Source: Saccharicrinis sp963663905 (GTDB taxonomy: Bacteria; Bacteroidota; Bacteroidia; Bacteroidales; Marinilabiliaceae). From it: DNA of 64,000 nucleotides. The stretch's first letter is position 1. Every line of letters begins with the position of its first letter. The stretch covers positions 4,774,001 to 4,838,000 of the forward strand of contig OY760657.1 of NCBI GenBank assembly GCA_963663905.2, in the 5' to 3' direction. The position numbers and the translations under genes were made by a program. Shown here in pieces: positions 53,475 through 62,338 of the stretch. The notes under the pieces were generated by a model. It worked only from the letters and a program-made list of their open reading frames with translations, did no database searches and had not been told where the DNA came from.

Positions 53475-55196
53475 CTAGTCTTTATAAGGAAATTTCATAT
53501 CCTTAAGCATCATTTGTATACTGGATCTTCCATTATATACATTTTCCTCAATAGTGTAACAAATATCAAATGGATTTCCTGTTTGTAGCTTTTCAAGATC
53601 ATCTCCCATAGAAAAACCAATACCTTGTTTTATGGAACCGGATTTTTCTTCAATAAGCTCAACTTTTAAATGATCCTGGTCTTTCCCAACTTTTTTACTG
53701 GTACCATAATCAAATACCCTTCTGGTAACAAAAACAGGTTTTAAGTTTCCTGGTCCAAAAGGGCGGAATTGCTTTAATATCCTGTAGAACTTATCATTAA
53801 TAAATCTCAGGCTAATTTCCTCATCTACTTCTATCTGTGGAATTAACTGTTCAGGAGTAATATTAGCCTCAACATATTCTTCGAACCTTTTCTTAAAGGT
53901 ATCTATATTCTCAATTTTAAGAGTTAATCCGGCAGCATACATATGACCACCAAAATTCTCTAACAAATCACTGCATGAATCAATAGCCTTATACAAATCA
54001 AAACCCTCAACCGATCGGGCAGATCCTGTTGCAAATCCCTTTGATTCGGTAAGAATAACTGTAGGTCGGTAATAGTATTCTGTTAAACGAGACGCAACAA
54101 TACCTATTACTCCTTTATGCCATTCCGGTTGAAACAGAACAGTAGATTTTTTCTTTAGCATTGCGGTATCAGAGGCAATATAATCTAAAGCTTGTTGTGT
54201 AATATCTCTGTCAAGACCTTTACGAGTATCATTGCACTTATCAATATCAATACTCATACTGCTTGCTGTCTCCTCATTTTCAGTAATAAGCAAACTAACA
54301 GCGTCACCTCCGGAATCTATTCTTCCGGCAGCATTAATCCTCGGACCTATTTTAAAAACTATATCACTAATGGTAATTTCTCGCCCCTGCATTCCTGCAA
54401 CCTTAATGATATGCTTTAATCCAACACTGGGATTACTGTTTAATTTTTGCAGGCCATAATAAGCCAGAACACGGTTTTCACCAATAATAGGAACAATATC
54501 AGAGGCAATACTAACAACCACTAAATCAAGATATTCATAAACCTTATGATAATCTACTTTATGACGTTTACAAAAAGCCTGTATAAACTTAAACCCAACT
54601 CCACAACCTGATAAATTTTCATCAGGATAACTACAATCTTTTCGTTTAGGATCAAGACAAGCTGCAGCATCAGGTAATTTATCTCCAGGAGTATGGTGAT
54701 CACAGATGATAAAATCTATGCCTTTTTCTTTTGCATACTCAATTTTTTCAACTGCTTTTATTCCACAATCCAGCGCAATTACCAGCGTACAATTTTCTTC
54801 CGCAAAGTAATCGATACCCTTATATGAAATACCATATCCTTCCTCGTATCTGTTAGGAATGTAGAATTGGAGATTCTCAAAATATGATGACAAAAATGAA
54901 TAAACTAAAGCAACAGAAGTTGTACCATCCACATCATAATCACCATAAACAAATACCTTTTCATTATTTTCAATGGCTTTATCGAGACGATCAATTGCCC
55001 TATCCATATCTTTCATAAGAAATGGATCATACAACTGTTCGTAATCCGGACGAAAAAATGCTTTAGCTTCATCAAACGTATGGACGCCTCTTTGTACCAG
55101 AAGATTTGATAAGTACCTGTCGATATTTAAAACCTCCGACAGGTGCTCTACCTTTTCATCTTCACCACTTTCTTTTATGTTCCAAGTTTTTTCCAT
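53475..55196 (-). CDS. recJ: Single-stranded-DNA-specific exonuclease RecJ
   Basis: This 573-residue DHH-family nuclease degrades single-stranded DNA 5'-3' in repair and recombination. Motif I reads VFVYGDYDVDGTTS (about 80-93), the DHH motif is CDHHTPG (about 164-170), and the later GPRINAAGRIDSGG, GVIGIVASRLTE and GFATGSARS motifs are present, with the C-terminal OB-fold-like domain. Normal length. It starts some 150 bases after the lipB stop on the minus strand and is probably transcribed with or after it. Confidence 0.96.
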   Translation of the reverse strand: MEKTWNIKESGEDEKVEHLSEVLNIDRYLSNLLVQRGVHTFDEAKAFFRPDYEQLYDPFLMKDMDRAIDRLDKAIENNEKVFVYGDYDVDGTTSVALVYSFLSSYFENLQFYIPNRYEEGYGISYKGIDYFAEENCTLVIALDCGIKAVEKIEYAKEKGIDFIICDHHTPGDKLPDAAACLDPKRKDCSYPDENLSGCGVGFKFIQAFCKRHKVDYHKVYEYLDLVVVSIASDIVPIIGENRVLAYYGLQKLNSNPSVGLKHIIKVAGMQGREITISDIVFKIGPRINAAGRIDSGGDAVSLLITENEETASSMSIDIDKCNDTRKGLDRDITQQALDYIASDTAMLKKKSTVLFQPEWHKGVIGIVASRLTEYYYRPTVILTESKGFATGSARSVEGFDLYKAIDSCSDLLENFGGHMYAAGLTLKIENIDTFKKRFEEYVEANITPEQLIPQIEVDEEISLRFINDKFYRILKQFRPFGPGNLKPVFVTRRVFDYGTSKKVGKDQDHLKVELIEEKSGSIKQGIGFSMGDDLEKLQTGNPFDICYTIEENVYNGRSSIQMMLKDMKFPYKD

Positions 55197-55346
55197 GTGT
55201 ACTAAGAGCCCATTATTGCGAGGATAAATTTTTCTAAAAAAAATGGATTTTCAAAACCGCACCCCCTATTAAATTCATGAACACCATATTAAAAAACAGG
55301 CAACAGCTCAGTAACATGGTTATATATCAGCATTTTAAGAATATTT

Positions 55347-56048
55347 TTAAAGAAAATTTAAATTAAACACTTTTTTTAGATGTTCTTTTAAATTTTGCTT
55401 TACAACTTCAAAATCCTGTGCATTTCCTAATTCTTTTTCAATCGAGGTTACTCCTTTATCAACGAAACCACATGGATTGATATGATTAAAATACTGCAAA
55501 TTTGTATTTACGTTTAAGGCAAACCCATGCATACTAACATATCTACTGGCTTTTACACCGATAGCACATATTTTTCGGGCTTTACCCGGAACATCCTTAT
55601 CTATCCAAACACCTGTTGCTCCATCTAAACGATCTCCTTTTATTCCATAATCCGCAATGCAATTAATAATTGCTTCTTCTAAATTATGAATATAACTCTT
55701 TACTGTAAGCCCCATTTCTTCCAAATCAAAAATAGGATAACCAACAATTTGTCCAGGACCGTGATAAGTTATATCTCCACCTCTGTTACTTTTGTAATAA
55801 GTAGCATTTATCTGTTTTAAAAAAGCATCATTAATCAGCAAATTATTTTCCGCTCCACTTTTTCCTAATGTATAAACATGAGGATGTTCGCAAAACAATA
55901 GTTGATGTTCGATATTTTTCTTAGAATCAGGATTATCTCTGTTAAATAATTTAATATCAATTAATGAATTAAACTTTGATTCCTGATAATCCCAGGCCTC
56001 TTTATATTCTATTAAACCTAAATCTTCAAATACAGTATTTACATTCAT
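55347..56048 (-). CDS. lipB: Octanoyl-[acyl-carrier-protein] transferase LipB
   Basis: This 233-residue protein transfers octanoate from acyl-ACP to lipoyl domains, the first step of endogenous lipoate synthesis. Key features: NRGGDITYHGPGQIVGYPI (about 83-101), RKICAIGVKAS with the catalytic Lys, and the NPCG motif containing the catalytic Cys. The length is in the usual range. It starts 54 bases past the lipA stop on the same strand, so lipA-lipB form the lipoate operon. Confidence 0.95.
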   Translation of the reverse strand: MNVNTVFEDLGLIEYKEAWDYQESKFNSLIDIKLFNRDNPDSKKNIEHQLLFCEHPHVYTLGKSGAENNLLINDAFLKQINATYYKSNRGGDITYHGPGQIVGYPIFDLEEMGLTVKSYIHNLEEAIINCIADYGIKGDRLDGATGVWIDKDVPGKARKICAIGVKASRYVSMHGFALNVNTNLQYFNHINPCGFVDKGVTSIEKELGNAQDFEVVKQNLKEHLKKVFNLNFL

Positions 56049-56102
56049 AATCTTACAATCTGATGTTTTTGCTAAAATTTAAAGGTACACATTGCAATTC
56101 AG

Positions 56103-56960
56103 CTATTTTAAAGCATTAATATGCTTTTCAGCATGATAAGAAGAACGTACCATTGGTCCACTTTCAACATATTTAAATCCCATCTCAAGACCTATCTCCT
56201 TATATTTAGCAAATTGTTCAGGAGTTACGTACTCACTAACCGGTAAATGATCTTTACTAGGCTGAAGGTATTGACCTATAGTAAACACTTTTACTCCGGC
56301 TTCATACGCATCCTTCATTGTTGCAATAACTTCTTCCTCTTTTTCTCCTAACCCCAGCATTACACCAGTCTTAGCTACAACGCCATTATCTGCAATATAT
56401 TTTAAAACATCAAGACTTAAATCATATTTAGCTCTGGTTCTAATTATAGGAGTAATTCTTCTAACCGTCTCTAAATTATGTGAAATCACTTCAGGACCAG
56501 CCTCAATAATTTTTTTAATTAATGGCTTTAATCCGTTAAAATCAGGAATTAATACTTCCTGCGTAATTCCCGGATTCATTTCTTTCACTTTTAAGATGGT
56601 TTGTTTCCAAATCTCTGAGCCACCGTCTTCCAAATCATCTCTGTCTACAGATGTAATAACAGCATGTCTTAATTTCATGATTTGAATTGATCTGGCTATT
56701 CTAAAAGGTTCTTTAACATCTACAGCAAGAGGTTTACCAGTTTTCACATTACAAAACTTACAAGCTCTTGTACAAATATCACCTAATATCATAAATGTAG
56801 CAGTACCCGCAGCCCAACATTCAGCAGCATTAGGACACTTTCCACTAGTACATATAGTGTGTAATTTATTATCACGGATGGTTTGATGCATCCATTTATA
56901 ATCAGAAGTATTTGGTAATTGTATTTTTAACCAATCGGGTTTCCTTGTTTTAATTTGCAT
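56103..56960 (-). CDS. lipA: Lipoyl synthase
   Basis: This 285-residue radical SAM enzyme inserts two sulfurs into octanoyl-lipoyl domains using two [4Fe-4S] clusters. The auxiliary cluster Cys motif CTSGKCPNAAEC (CX4CX5C) and the radical SAM motif CTRACKFC (CX3CX2C) are both complete, and the C-terminal RSSYHA contains the serine that ligates the auxiliary cluster. Length matches the family. It is the first gene of the lipA-lipB operon; its promoter should lie in the 437-base gap upstream of lysS. Confidence 0.96.
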   Translation of the reverse strand: MQIKTRKPDWLKIQLPNTSDYKWMHQTIRDNKLHTICTSGKCPNAAECWAAGTATFMILGDICTRACKFCNVKTGKPLAVDVKEPFRIARSIQIMKLRHAVITSVDRDDLEDGGSEIWKQTILKVKEMNPGITQEVLIPDFNGLKPLIKKIIEAGPEVISHNLETVRRITPIIRTRAKYDLSLDVLKYIADNGVVAKTGVMLGLGEKEEEVIATMKDAYEAGVKVFTIGQYLQPSKDHLPVSEYVTPEQFAKYKEIGLEMGFKYVESGPMVRSSYHAEKHINALK

Positions 56961-57397
56961 ATTCTTTTTTTAATTGAAATTCATAATCCGAATTATTTAA
57001 AAACATATACAGTCTGAAACGAGTCATAAAATTGTTTCTCACAGAGAAAAAACAATAAAAGCAATGTTCCAACATATACATTTATAAAACAATATCGAGA
57101 TGAAAATTCTAATAAAAACAAACTACAATCTTAATCAATTTATTATAACTCATCTATGAATTTTATTAGTATTTCCATGAATAACACATTGTTTAAATGC
57201 TAAGAACAACAAAAAATAAGTTAAAGTTCACTAAGCTCTTCTTTTTAAAACTTCATAATTAAAGGTTAATCATTATCTTTGCATCGATTTTTCTGTATTT
57301 TTTTCAGAAAAGTAATATTGCTATCTCCTTGATTTAGTGAATTTGAACTAGCATTTAAAAGGGAGAATATTTTAAAAATTATATTGAAAATATAAGA
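56961..57397. other. Divergent intergenic region between lipA and lysS
   Basis: No gene is seen in these 437 AT-rich bases. The plus-strand -7 box TATCTTTG (57274-57281) is an excellent promoter candidate for lysS. A 7-bp hairpin TTTTCTG (57289-57295)/CAGAAAA (57305-57311) lies at the beginning of the lysS leader. The lipA promoter is not obvious. Confidence 0.5.
57274..57281 (+). promoter_or_regulatory. -7 box of lysS
   Basis: TATCTTTG fits the consensus perfectly and is of the type typical of strongly expressed Bacteroidota genes. It implies a leader of about 110 bases before the lysS ATG at 57398. The -33 element is weak. Confidence 0.6.
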
Positions 57398-59125
57398 ATG
57401 AGCAACGTTGAACTAAGCGAACAAGAGCTGATAAGACGAAATAGTCTTGACGAATTAAAGAAATTAGGAATTAACGCATTCCCGGCTGAAGAGTACGAAA
57501 TCACCCATTACTCTGGCGACATAAAGAAGATGTTTGAAGAAAATGAAGATGACGCTTCTTTAAAAGAAGTTTCATTTGCAGGTCGTATCATGAGTCGCAG
57601 AATTATGGGTAATGCTTCGTTTGCTGAACTAAAGGATCAACAAGGGCGAATTCAAGTATATTTCAGACGCGACGATATTTGTGAGGGTGATGACAAAACC
57701 ATGTATAACACCGTATTTAAAAAATTATTAGATATCGGTGATATTATTGGAGTTAAAGGATATGTGTTTAAAACACAGATGGGAGAAACTTCGATTTACG
57801 TTAAAGAATTTAAAATTCTTACTAAATCATTAAAACCTCTTCCTATCGTTAAAGAAAAAGAAGGTAAAGTTTATGATGCATTTACTGATGCCGAGCAAAG
57901 ATACCGTCAACGTTATGTTGATTTAATTGTTAACGATCAGGTTAAAGATACTTTCCTAAAAAGAACAAAAATCATCAACACCATGCGTGACTTTTTCAAC
58001 GAAAAAGGTTACCTGGAAGTTGAAACACCAATATTACAATCAATACCGGGTGGAGCTGCAGCTCGTCCGTTTATCACACACCATAATGCCTTAAATATTC
58101 CATTATATCTACGTATTGCTAATGAGCTTTACTTAAAAAGATTAATTGTTGGTGGATTTGACGGAGTTTATGAGTTTGCTAAAGACTTCAGAAATGAAGG
58201 AATGGACAGAACTCACAATCCTGAGTTTACAGTAATGGAAATCTATGTAGCTTATAAAGACTACAAATGGATGATGAACTTTACTGAAGAAATGATTGAA
58301 AGAGTGGCTTTAGCTTTACACGGAACTACTAAAGTTCAGGTTGGAGATAAAGAAATTGATTTTAAACGTCCTTTCAAACGCATTTCAATGATTGACTCTA
58401 TTAAAGAACATACCGGAATTGATATTGCAGGTATGAATGAAGAGCAATTATTCCAGGTTTGTGAAGATCTTGGTGTTGAAACAGATCCTTCAATGGGTAA
58501 AGGAAAATTAATTGATGAGATTTTTGGTGAAAAATGTGAAGGAAATTATATTCAACCAACATTTATTACTGACTATCCTGTTGAGATGTCTCCTTTATGT
58601 AAAAAACACAGAGATAATCCTGAATTAACAGAGCGTTTTGAGTTAATGGTAAATGGTAAAGAGTTAGCAAATGCTTATTCAGAGCTTAACGATCCAATTG
58701 ACCAGCTTGAAAGATTCCAGGATCAGTTAAAACTATCTGAAAAAGGAGATGACGAAGCTATGTTCATTGATATGGACTTTGTTCGTTCACTTGAATATGG
58801 TATGCCTCCAACATCAGGTATGGGAATTGGTGTTGACCGTTTGACTATGTTTATGACAAACCAACAATCTATTCAGGAAGTATTATTCTTCCCTCAGATG
58901 AAACCTGAGAAAAAGGTTGAAAATGATAGTGAAGAAAAATATCTTGAACTTGGCATTCCAAAGGAATGGGTTGAAGTCATCCAGAAATTAGGTTACAAAA
59001 AGGTTGATCAGATTAAAGAATTAAAGCCTACAAAATTGCATCAGGAAGTATGCGGTTATAATAAGAAAAATAAATTAGGATATACTAATCCTAGCCAGGA
59101 TGATGTAAAAAACTGGTTGGCTTAA
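57398..59125 (+). CDS. lysS: Lysyl-tRNA synthetase, class II
   Basis: This 575-residue class II enzyme ligates lysine to tRNA-Lys. The N-terminal anticodon-binding OB domain (about 50-150) contains FAGRIMSRR, motif 2 is FRNEGMDRTHNPEF (about 265-278) and motif 3 lies in GMGIGVDRLTMFM (about 475-487). The usual bacterial enzyme ends soon after motif 3 at about 500 residues; this one continues for 75 residues with a helical extension that includes KLGYKKVDQIKEL and ends in NPSQDDVKNWLA, a feature of many Bacteroidota LysRS. It is the first gene of lysS-gpsA-pgi. Confidence 0.97.
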   Translation: MSNVELSEQELIRRNSLDELKKLGINAFPAEEYEITHYSGDIKKMFEENEDDASLKEVSFAGRIMSRRIMGNASFAELKDQQGRIQVYFRRDDICEGDDKTMYNTVFKKLLDIGDIIGVKGYVFKTQMGETSIYVKEFKILTKSLKPLPIVKEKEGKVYDAFTDAEQRYRQRYVDLIVNDQVKDTFLKRTKIINTMRDFFNEKGYLEVETPILQSIPGGAAARPFITHHNALNIPLYLRIANELYLKRLIVGGFDGVYEFAKDFRNEGMDRTHNPEFTVMEIYVAYKDYKWMMNFTEEMIERVALALHGTTKVQVGDKEIDFKRPFKRISMIDSIKEHTGIDIAGMNEEQLFQVCEDLGVETDPSMGKGKLIDEIFGEKCEGNYIQPTFITDYPVEMSPLCKKHRDNPELTERFELMVNGKELANAYSELNDPIDQLERFQDQLKLSEKGDDEAMFIDMDFVRSLEYGMPPTSGMGIGVDRLTMFMTNQQSIQEVLFFPQMKPEKKVENDSEEKYLELGIPKEWVEVIQKLGYKKVDQIKELKPTKLHQEVCGYNKKNKLGYTNPSQDDVKNWLA

Positions 59126-59172
59126 TTGTGTAATTAACTGAATCACATTTTAGTTGAGGATAAAAACTAATT

Positions 59173-60168
59173 ATGGACGAATCATCTAGAGTAGGAATAA
59201 TTGGAAGTGGTAGCTGGGCAACAGCTATTGCCAAAATGCTTTCGAACAATGTTCTTGAGTTTAATTGGTATTTCCGAAATCCTAAACATATAAAAAAGTT
59301 TAGAAAACATGGACACAATCCCAATTATCTGACTGGTGTTGATTTCATCACAGATCAAATACATTTTTATTCAGACATAAATCAAATTGTTGAAGAAAGT
59401 GACATTATCATTTTAGCTATTCCTTCTGCATTTTTAAAGAATACTTTTAGTGAGCTATCAGTACCTTTAAAAGACAAATTTGTGGTATCTGCAGTAAAAG
59501 GTTTAATTCCTGATGAAAATATGATCATCGGAACATTCTTAAATACCTTTTATGACGTTCCGCTTGAAAACATTGGAGTCATTTCTGGTCCTTGTCATGC
59601 AGAAGAAGTAGCACTTGAACGATTATCTTACTTAACCATTGCTTGTCAGGATGTTAAAAAAGCAAGAGCTTTTTCCTCTTTATTACAATGTGGTTATATA
59701 AAAACAAGTGTTTCTGATGATATCTATGGCACTGAATTTTCAGCTGTATTAAAAAACATTATGGCAATTGCTTCCGGTATTTGCCATGGCATGGGATATG
59801 GCGATAATTTTCAGGCTGTATTAATGTCAAACGGAATTCAGGAAATAAAAAGATTTGTGGACACAGTTCACCCTATTACGCGAGATATAAAGAGTTCTGC
59901 TTACCTGGGAGATTTATTAGTTACAGGATATTCACAATTTAGTCGTAATCGTACTTTTGGTACAATGATCGGCAAAGGATATTCAGTAAAGTATGCGCAG
60001 ATGGAGATGTTAATGATAGCAGAAGGGTATTATGCTGTTAAAAGCATAAAAGAAATTAATGAGAAATATAAGGTTAACATGCCAATTACAGATGCTGTTT
60101 ACAATATCATTTACGAAAAGATATCGCCAAGCATTGAGATAAGGCTGTTGACTGAAAATTTACGATAA
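59173..60168 (+). CDS. gpsA: NAD(P)H-dependent glycerol-3-phosphate dehydrogenase
   Basis: This 331-residue enzyme reduces dihydroxyacetone phosphate to sn-glycerol 3-phosphate, the backbone for phospholipids. The NAD-binding GIIGSGSWATAIAKML opens the protein, SGPCHAEEV and YGTEFSAVLKNIMAIASGI carry the substrate and catalytic residues, and SRNRTFG follows in the C-terminal domain. Length normal. It lies 47 bases after lysS and 32 bases before pgi. Confidence 0.95.
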   Translation: MDESSRVGIIGSGSWATAIAKMLSNNVLEFNWYFRNPKHIKKFRKHGHNPNYLTGVDFITDQIHFYSDINQIVEESDIIILAIPSAFLKNTFSELSVPLKDKFVVSAVKGLIPDENMIIGTFLNTFYDVPLENIGVISGPCHAEEVALERLSYLTIACQDVKKARAFSSLLQCGYIKTSVSDDIYGTEFSAVLKNIMAIASGICHGMGYGDNFQAVLMSNGIQEIKRFVDTVHPITRDIKSSAYLGDLLVTGYSQFSRNRTFGTMIGKGYSVKYAQMEMLMIAEGYYAVKSIKEINEKYKVNMPITDAVYNIIYEKISPSIEIRLLTENLR

Positions 60169-60200
60169 TTCAAAATCCTTATTCATATAATTTATTTACG

Positions 60201-61538
60201 ATGGAAAACTTAAAAATTGATATCTCAAAAACTTTCGACTTCGTTTCAGAAGAGAAAGTTGCGGGATACAAAAGTGAGATTGCATCTCATCTGAAAGCAT
60301 TACAAGAAAAAACAGGTAGAGGAAATGACTTTTTAGGTTGGGTAAACCTTCCTTCAAGCATTGACGACGCTCAACTATCAGATATTGAAGCAACAGCTGC
60401 AAGCTTAAAAGCAAAAGCCGATATTGTTGTTGTAATTGGTATTGGAGGTAGTTACCTTGGTGCAAGAGCTGTGATTGATGCATTATCAAACAGCTTTGAT
60501 CAATTAATTACTGACAGAAAAAATCCGGTTGTAGTTTACGCTGGACAAAACATTGGTGAAGATTATACTGCTGAACTTCTTGATCTTTTAAAAGATAAAT
60601 CATTTGCCTTAGTTGTTATCTCTAAATCAGGTACAACAACTGAGCCTGCACTTGCATTCCGTTTATTAAAAGAACTTTTAGAAAGCAAATATTCTAAAGA
60701 AGAAGCAAAAGAACGTATTGTGGCTATTACTGATGCTGCAAAAGGAGCATTAAGAACTTTAGCTACGCAGGAAGGATATAAAACATATGTTATTCCAGAT
60801 GATGTTGGTGGACGTTTTTCTGTATTAACTCCTGTAGGTTTATTACCAATTGCTATCGCAGGTGTTGATATTAAAGCTCTTGTAAAGGGAGCTCAGGATA
60901 TGGAAAAAATTACAGCTGACGAAGCTGAAAACAGTGCAGCAGCAGTTTATGCAGCAGTTCGTAACGAGCTTTATAAAAATGGTAAGGGAACAGAGATTTT
61001 AGTGAACTACCAACCTAAACTACACTTTGTTGCTGAATGGTGGAAGCAATTATACGGTGAGAGTGAAGGTAAAGAAAACAAAGGTATTTTCCCTGCTGCG
61101 GTAGATTTCTCTACAGATTTACACTCTATGGGACAATGGATTCAGGAAGGTGTTCGTAATATTTTTGAAACAATCATCACCATCACAAAACCAAACAGAA
61201 AAGTGATTATCCCAACAGACAAGGCTGATCTTGACGGATTAAACTTTTTAGCTGGTAAAAGAGTGGATGAAGTAAATAAAATGGCTGAACTAGGAACCTT
61301 AATCGCTCACGTTGACGGTGGTGTTCCTAACGTTAAAGTTGAAATTCCTGAATTAAATGCTTACTACCTGGGTCAATTACTATATTTCTTCGAGATTGCC
61401 TGTGGTATGAGTGGTTATATATTGGATGTTAATCCATTTGACCAACCAGGAGTTGAAGCTTACAAGAAAAACATGTTTGCATTACTTGACAAACCTGGTT
61501 TTGAAGCGGAATCAGCTGCAATTAAAGCAAGATTATAA
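60201..61538 (+). CDS. pgi: Glucose-6-phosphate isomerase (short type)
   Basis: This 445-residue enzyme interconverts glucose 6-phosphate and fructose 6-phosphate. It belongs to the short (about 450-residue) bacterial lineage rather than the long E. coli form. Features: GIGGSYLGARA (about 78-88), SKSGTTTEPALAFR, the PGI signature DVGGRFSVLTPVGLLP, and the C-terminal FEIACGMSGYILDVNPFDQPGVEAYK with catalytic residues. It is the last gene of lysS-gpsA-pgi and is followed by a terminator. Confidence 0.96.
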   Translation: MENLKIDISKTFDFVSEEKVAGYKSEIASHLKALQEKTGRGNDFLGWVNLPSSIDDAQLSDIEATAASLKAKADIVVVIGIGGSYLGARAVIDALSNSFDQLITDRKNPVVVYAGQNIGEDYTAELLDLLKDKSFALVVISKSGTTTEPALAFRLLKELLESKYSKEEAKERIVAITDAAKGALRTLATQEGYKTYVIPDDVGGRFSVLTPVGLLPIAIAGVDIKALVKGAQDMEKITADEAENSAAAVYAAVRNELYKNGKGTEILVNYQPKLHFVAEWWKQLYGESEGKENKGIFPAAVDFSTDLHSMGQWIQEGVRNIFETIITITKPNRKVIIPTDKADLDGLNFLAGKRVDEVNKMAELGTLIAHVDGGVPNVKVEIPELNAYYLGQLLYFFEIACGMSGYILDVNPFDQPGVEAYKKNMFALLDKPGFEAESAAIKARL

Positions 61539-61557
61539 TATCAAACTTTATATACTT

Positions 61558-61589
61558 AAGGCTCGAATAATTTTATTCGGGCCTTTTTT
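61558..61589 (+). terminator. Rho-independent terminator after pgi
   Basis: AAGGCTCGAAT (61558-61568) pairs with ATTCGGGCCTT (61575-61585) with one T:G wobble, closing a short A/T loop, followed by a run of T. It lies about 20 bases after the pgi stop. Confidence 0.9.
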
Positions 61590-61605
61590 GTTGGTTTGAT
61601 GAAGG

Positions 61606-61630
61606 TTTACAGGATACAATCCTGCACCAA
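61606..61630. repeat. REP-like imperfect palindrome
   Basis: CAGGAT (61610-61615) and ATCCTG (61619-61624) form a hairpin with an ACA loop, flanked by GGT and ACC. Size and shape resemble repetitive extragenic palindromes. Only one copy of this exact form is seen here. Confidence 0.4.
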
Positions 61631-61740
61631 AAGAGGGATGAAATACTGCGAAAGAAGAGGCTGACTCACAACCAATAGTATACAGTCAATAAAAATATGA
61701 AGTCAGCACTAGTTACCGAATGTACATACTCTCTTGTACT

Positions 61741-61763
61741 GGTTCAAGTTTGCAACTTGAACC
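61741..61763. repeat. Perfect REP-like palindrome
   Basis: GGTTCAAGTT (61741-61750) pairs with AACTTGAACC (61754-61763) around a TGC loop. It has a GGT...ACC frame like the palindrome 110 bases upstream. There is no T-run, and the nearest stop codon (pgi) is 200 bases away, so it is unlikely to be a pgi terminator. Confidence 0.5.
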
Positions 61764-62049
61764 TTATTTAAATCCCTTTAGCTTAATAATATTGGTTACA
61801 CTATTGCATCCTTATATTTTAAACCCTACCCCATTTACTTCCCATGAGGTTTTAGTATGACCATTATTATTAATAATGATCCTACACCTAACATGATATA
61901 TCCCAGGTAAAATAATCATCCTTGCCATTGTAAAGTATCTGCAACCTATCAAATAAGGGATTACTATAGTATTAAGTCGGAACTTCAATACAATTAAAAT
62001 ATAATTCATTTACTATTTCTAGGAAATTCCATCACCTATAACCAAAGAA

Positions 62050-62082
62050 ATATCGAAGAAACATCGAAGGAACATCGAAGGA
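62050..62082. repeat. 11-bp tandem repeat
   Basis: Three head-to-tail copies: ATATCGAAGAA, ACATCGAAGGA and ACATCGAAGGA; the last two are identical. The period of 11 bases is close to one DNA helical turn. Function unknown. Confidence 0.6.
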
Positions 62083-62185
62083 ACTTCCAACAAAGTCCAA
62101 AGATAATTCCTTTACATCCCGTCTACTTTACGATTCTGTTCCACACCATTTATATCTAATATTCCCAACAACCTGAATTTAATAT

Positions 62186-62193
62186 TAATTTTG
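62186..62193 (+). promoter_or_regulatory. Candidate -7 box for the esterase gene
   Basis: TAATTTTG matches TAnnTTTG. A start near 62200 leaves a leader of about 139 bases before the ATG at 62339. No -33 element is evident. Confidence 0.35.
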
Positions 62194-62338
62194 TAATGTC
62201 TATATTTAAGACAATTAAATCAACTTGTTTAAGTATTCAAAAGCCTATGAAACGAGCCATGATAAGGTATTACTCACACAGGAGGAAGATTGTATACCTG
62301 CACATTCCATATGGCCAATGAAAATAAATTATAAGCAT

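Larger units (their letters stand above)
61764..62338. other. Non-coding region upstream of the esterase gene
   Basis: No intact gene is recognised in this stretch. It contains the 11-bp tandem repeat at 62050-62082 and a candidate -7 box TAATTTTG at 62186-62193. A short minus-strand open frame (61812-62009) shows no recognisable domain. Confidence 0.35.

Noticed and set aside
60196..60489. Minus-strand Gln/Leu-rich frame inside pgi
   Set aside because: A shadow of the pgi coding sequence with low-complexity composition.
61812..62009. Minus-strand open frame of 65 codons with a beta-strand-like C-terminal pattern
   Set aside because: It has no recognisable domain, no start context and only short length; it might be a gene remnant, but nothing beyond an open frame supports it.
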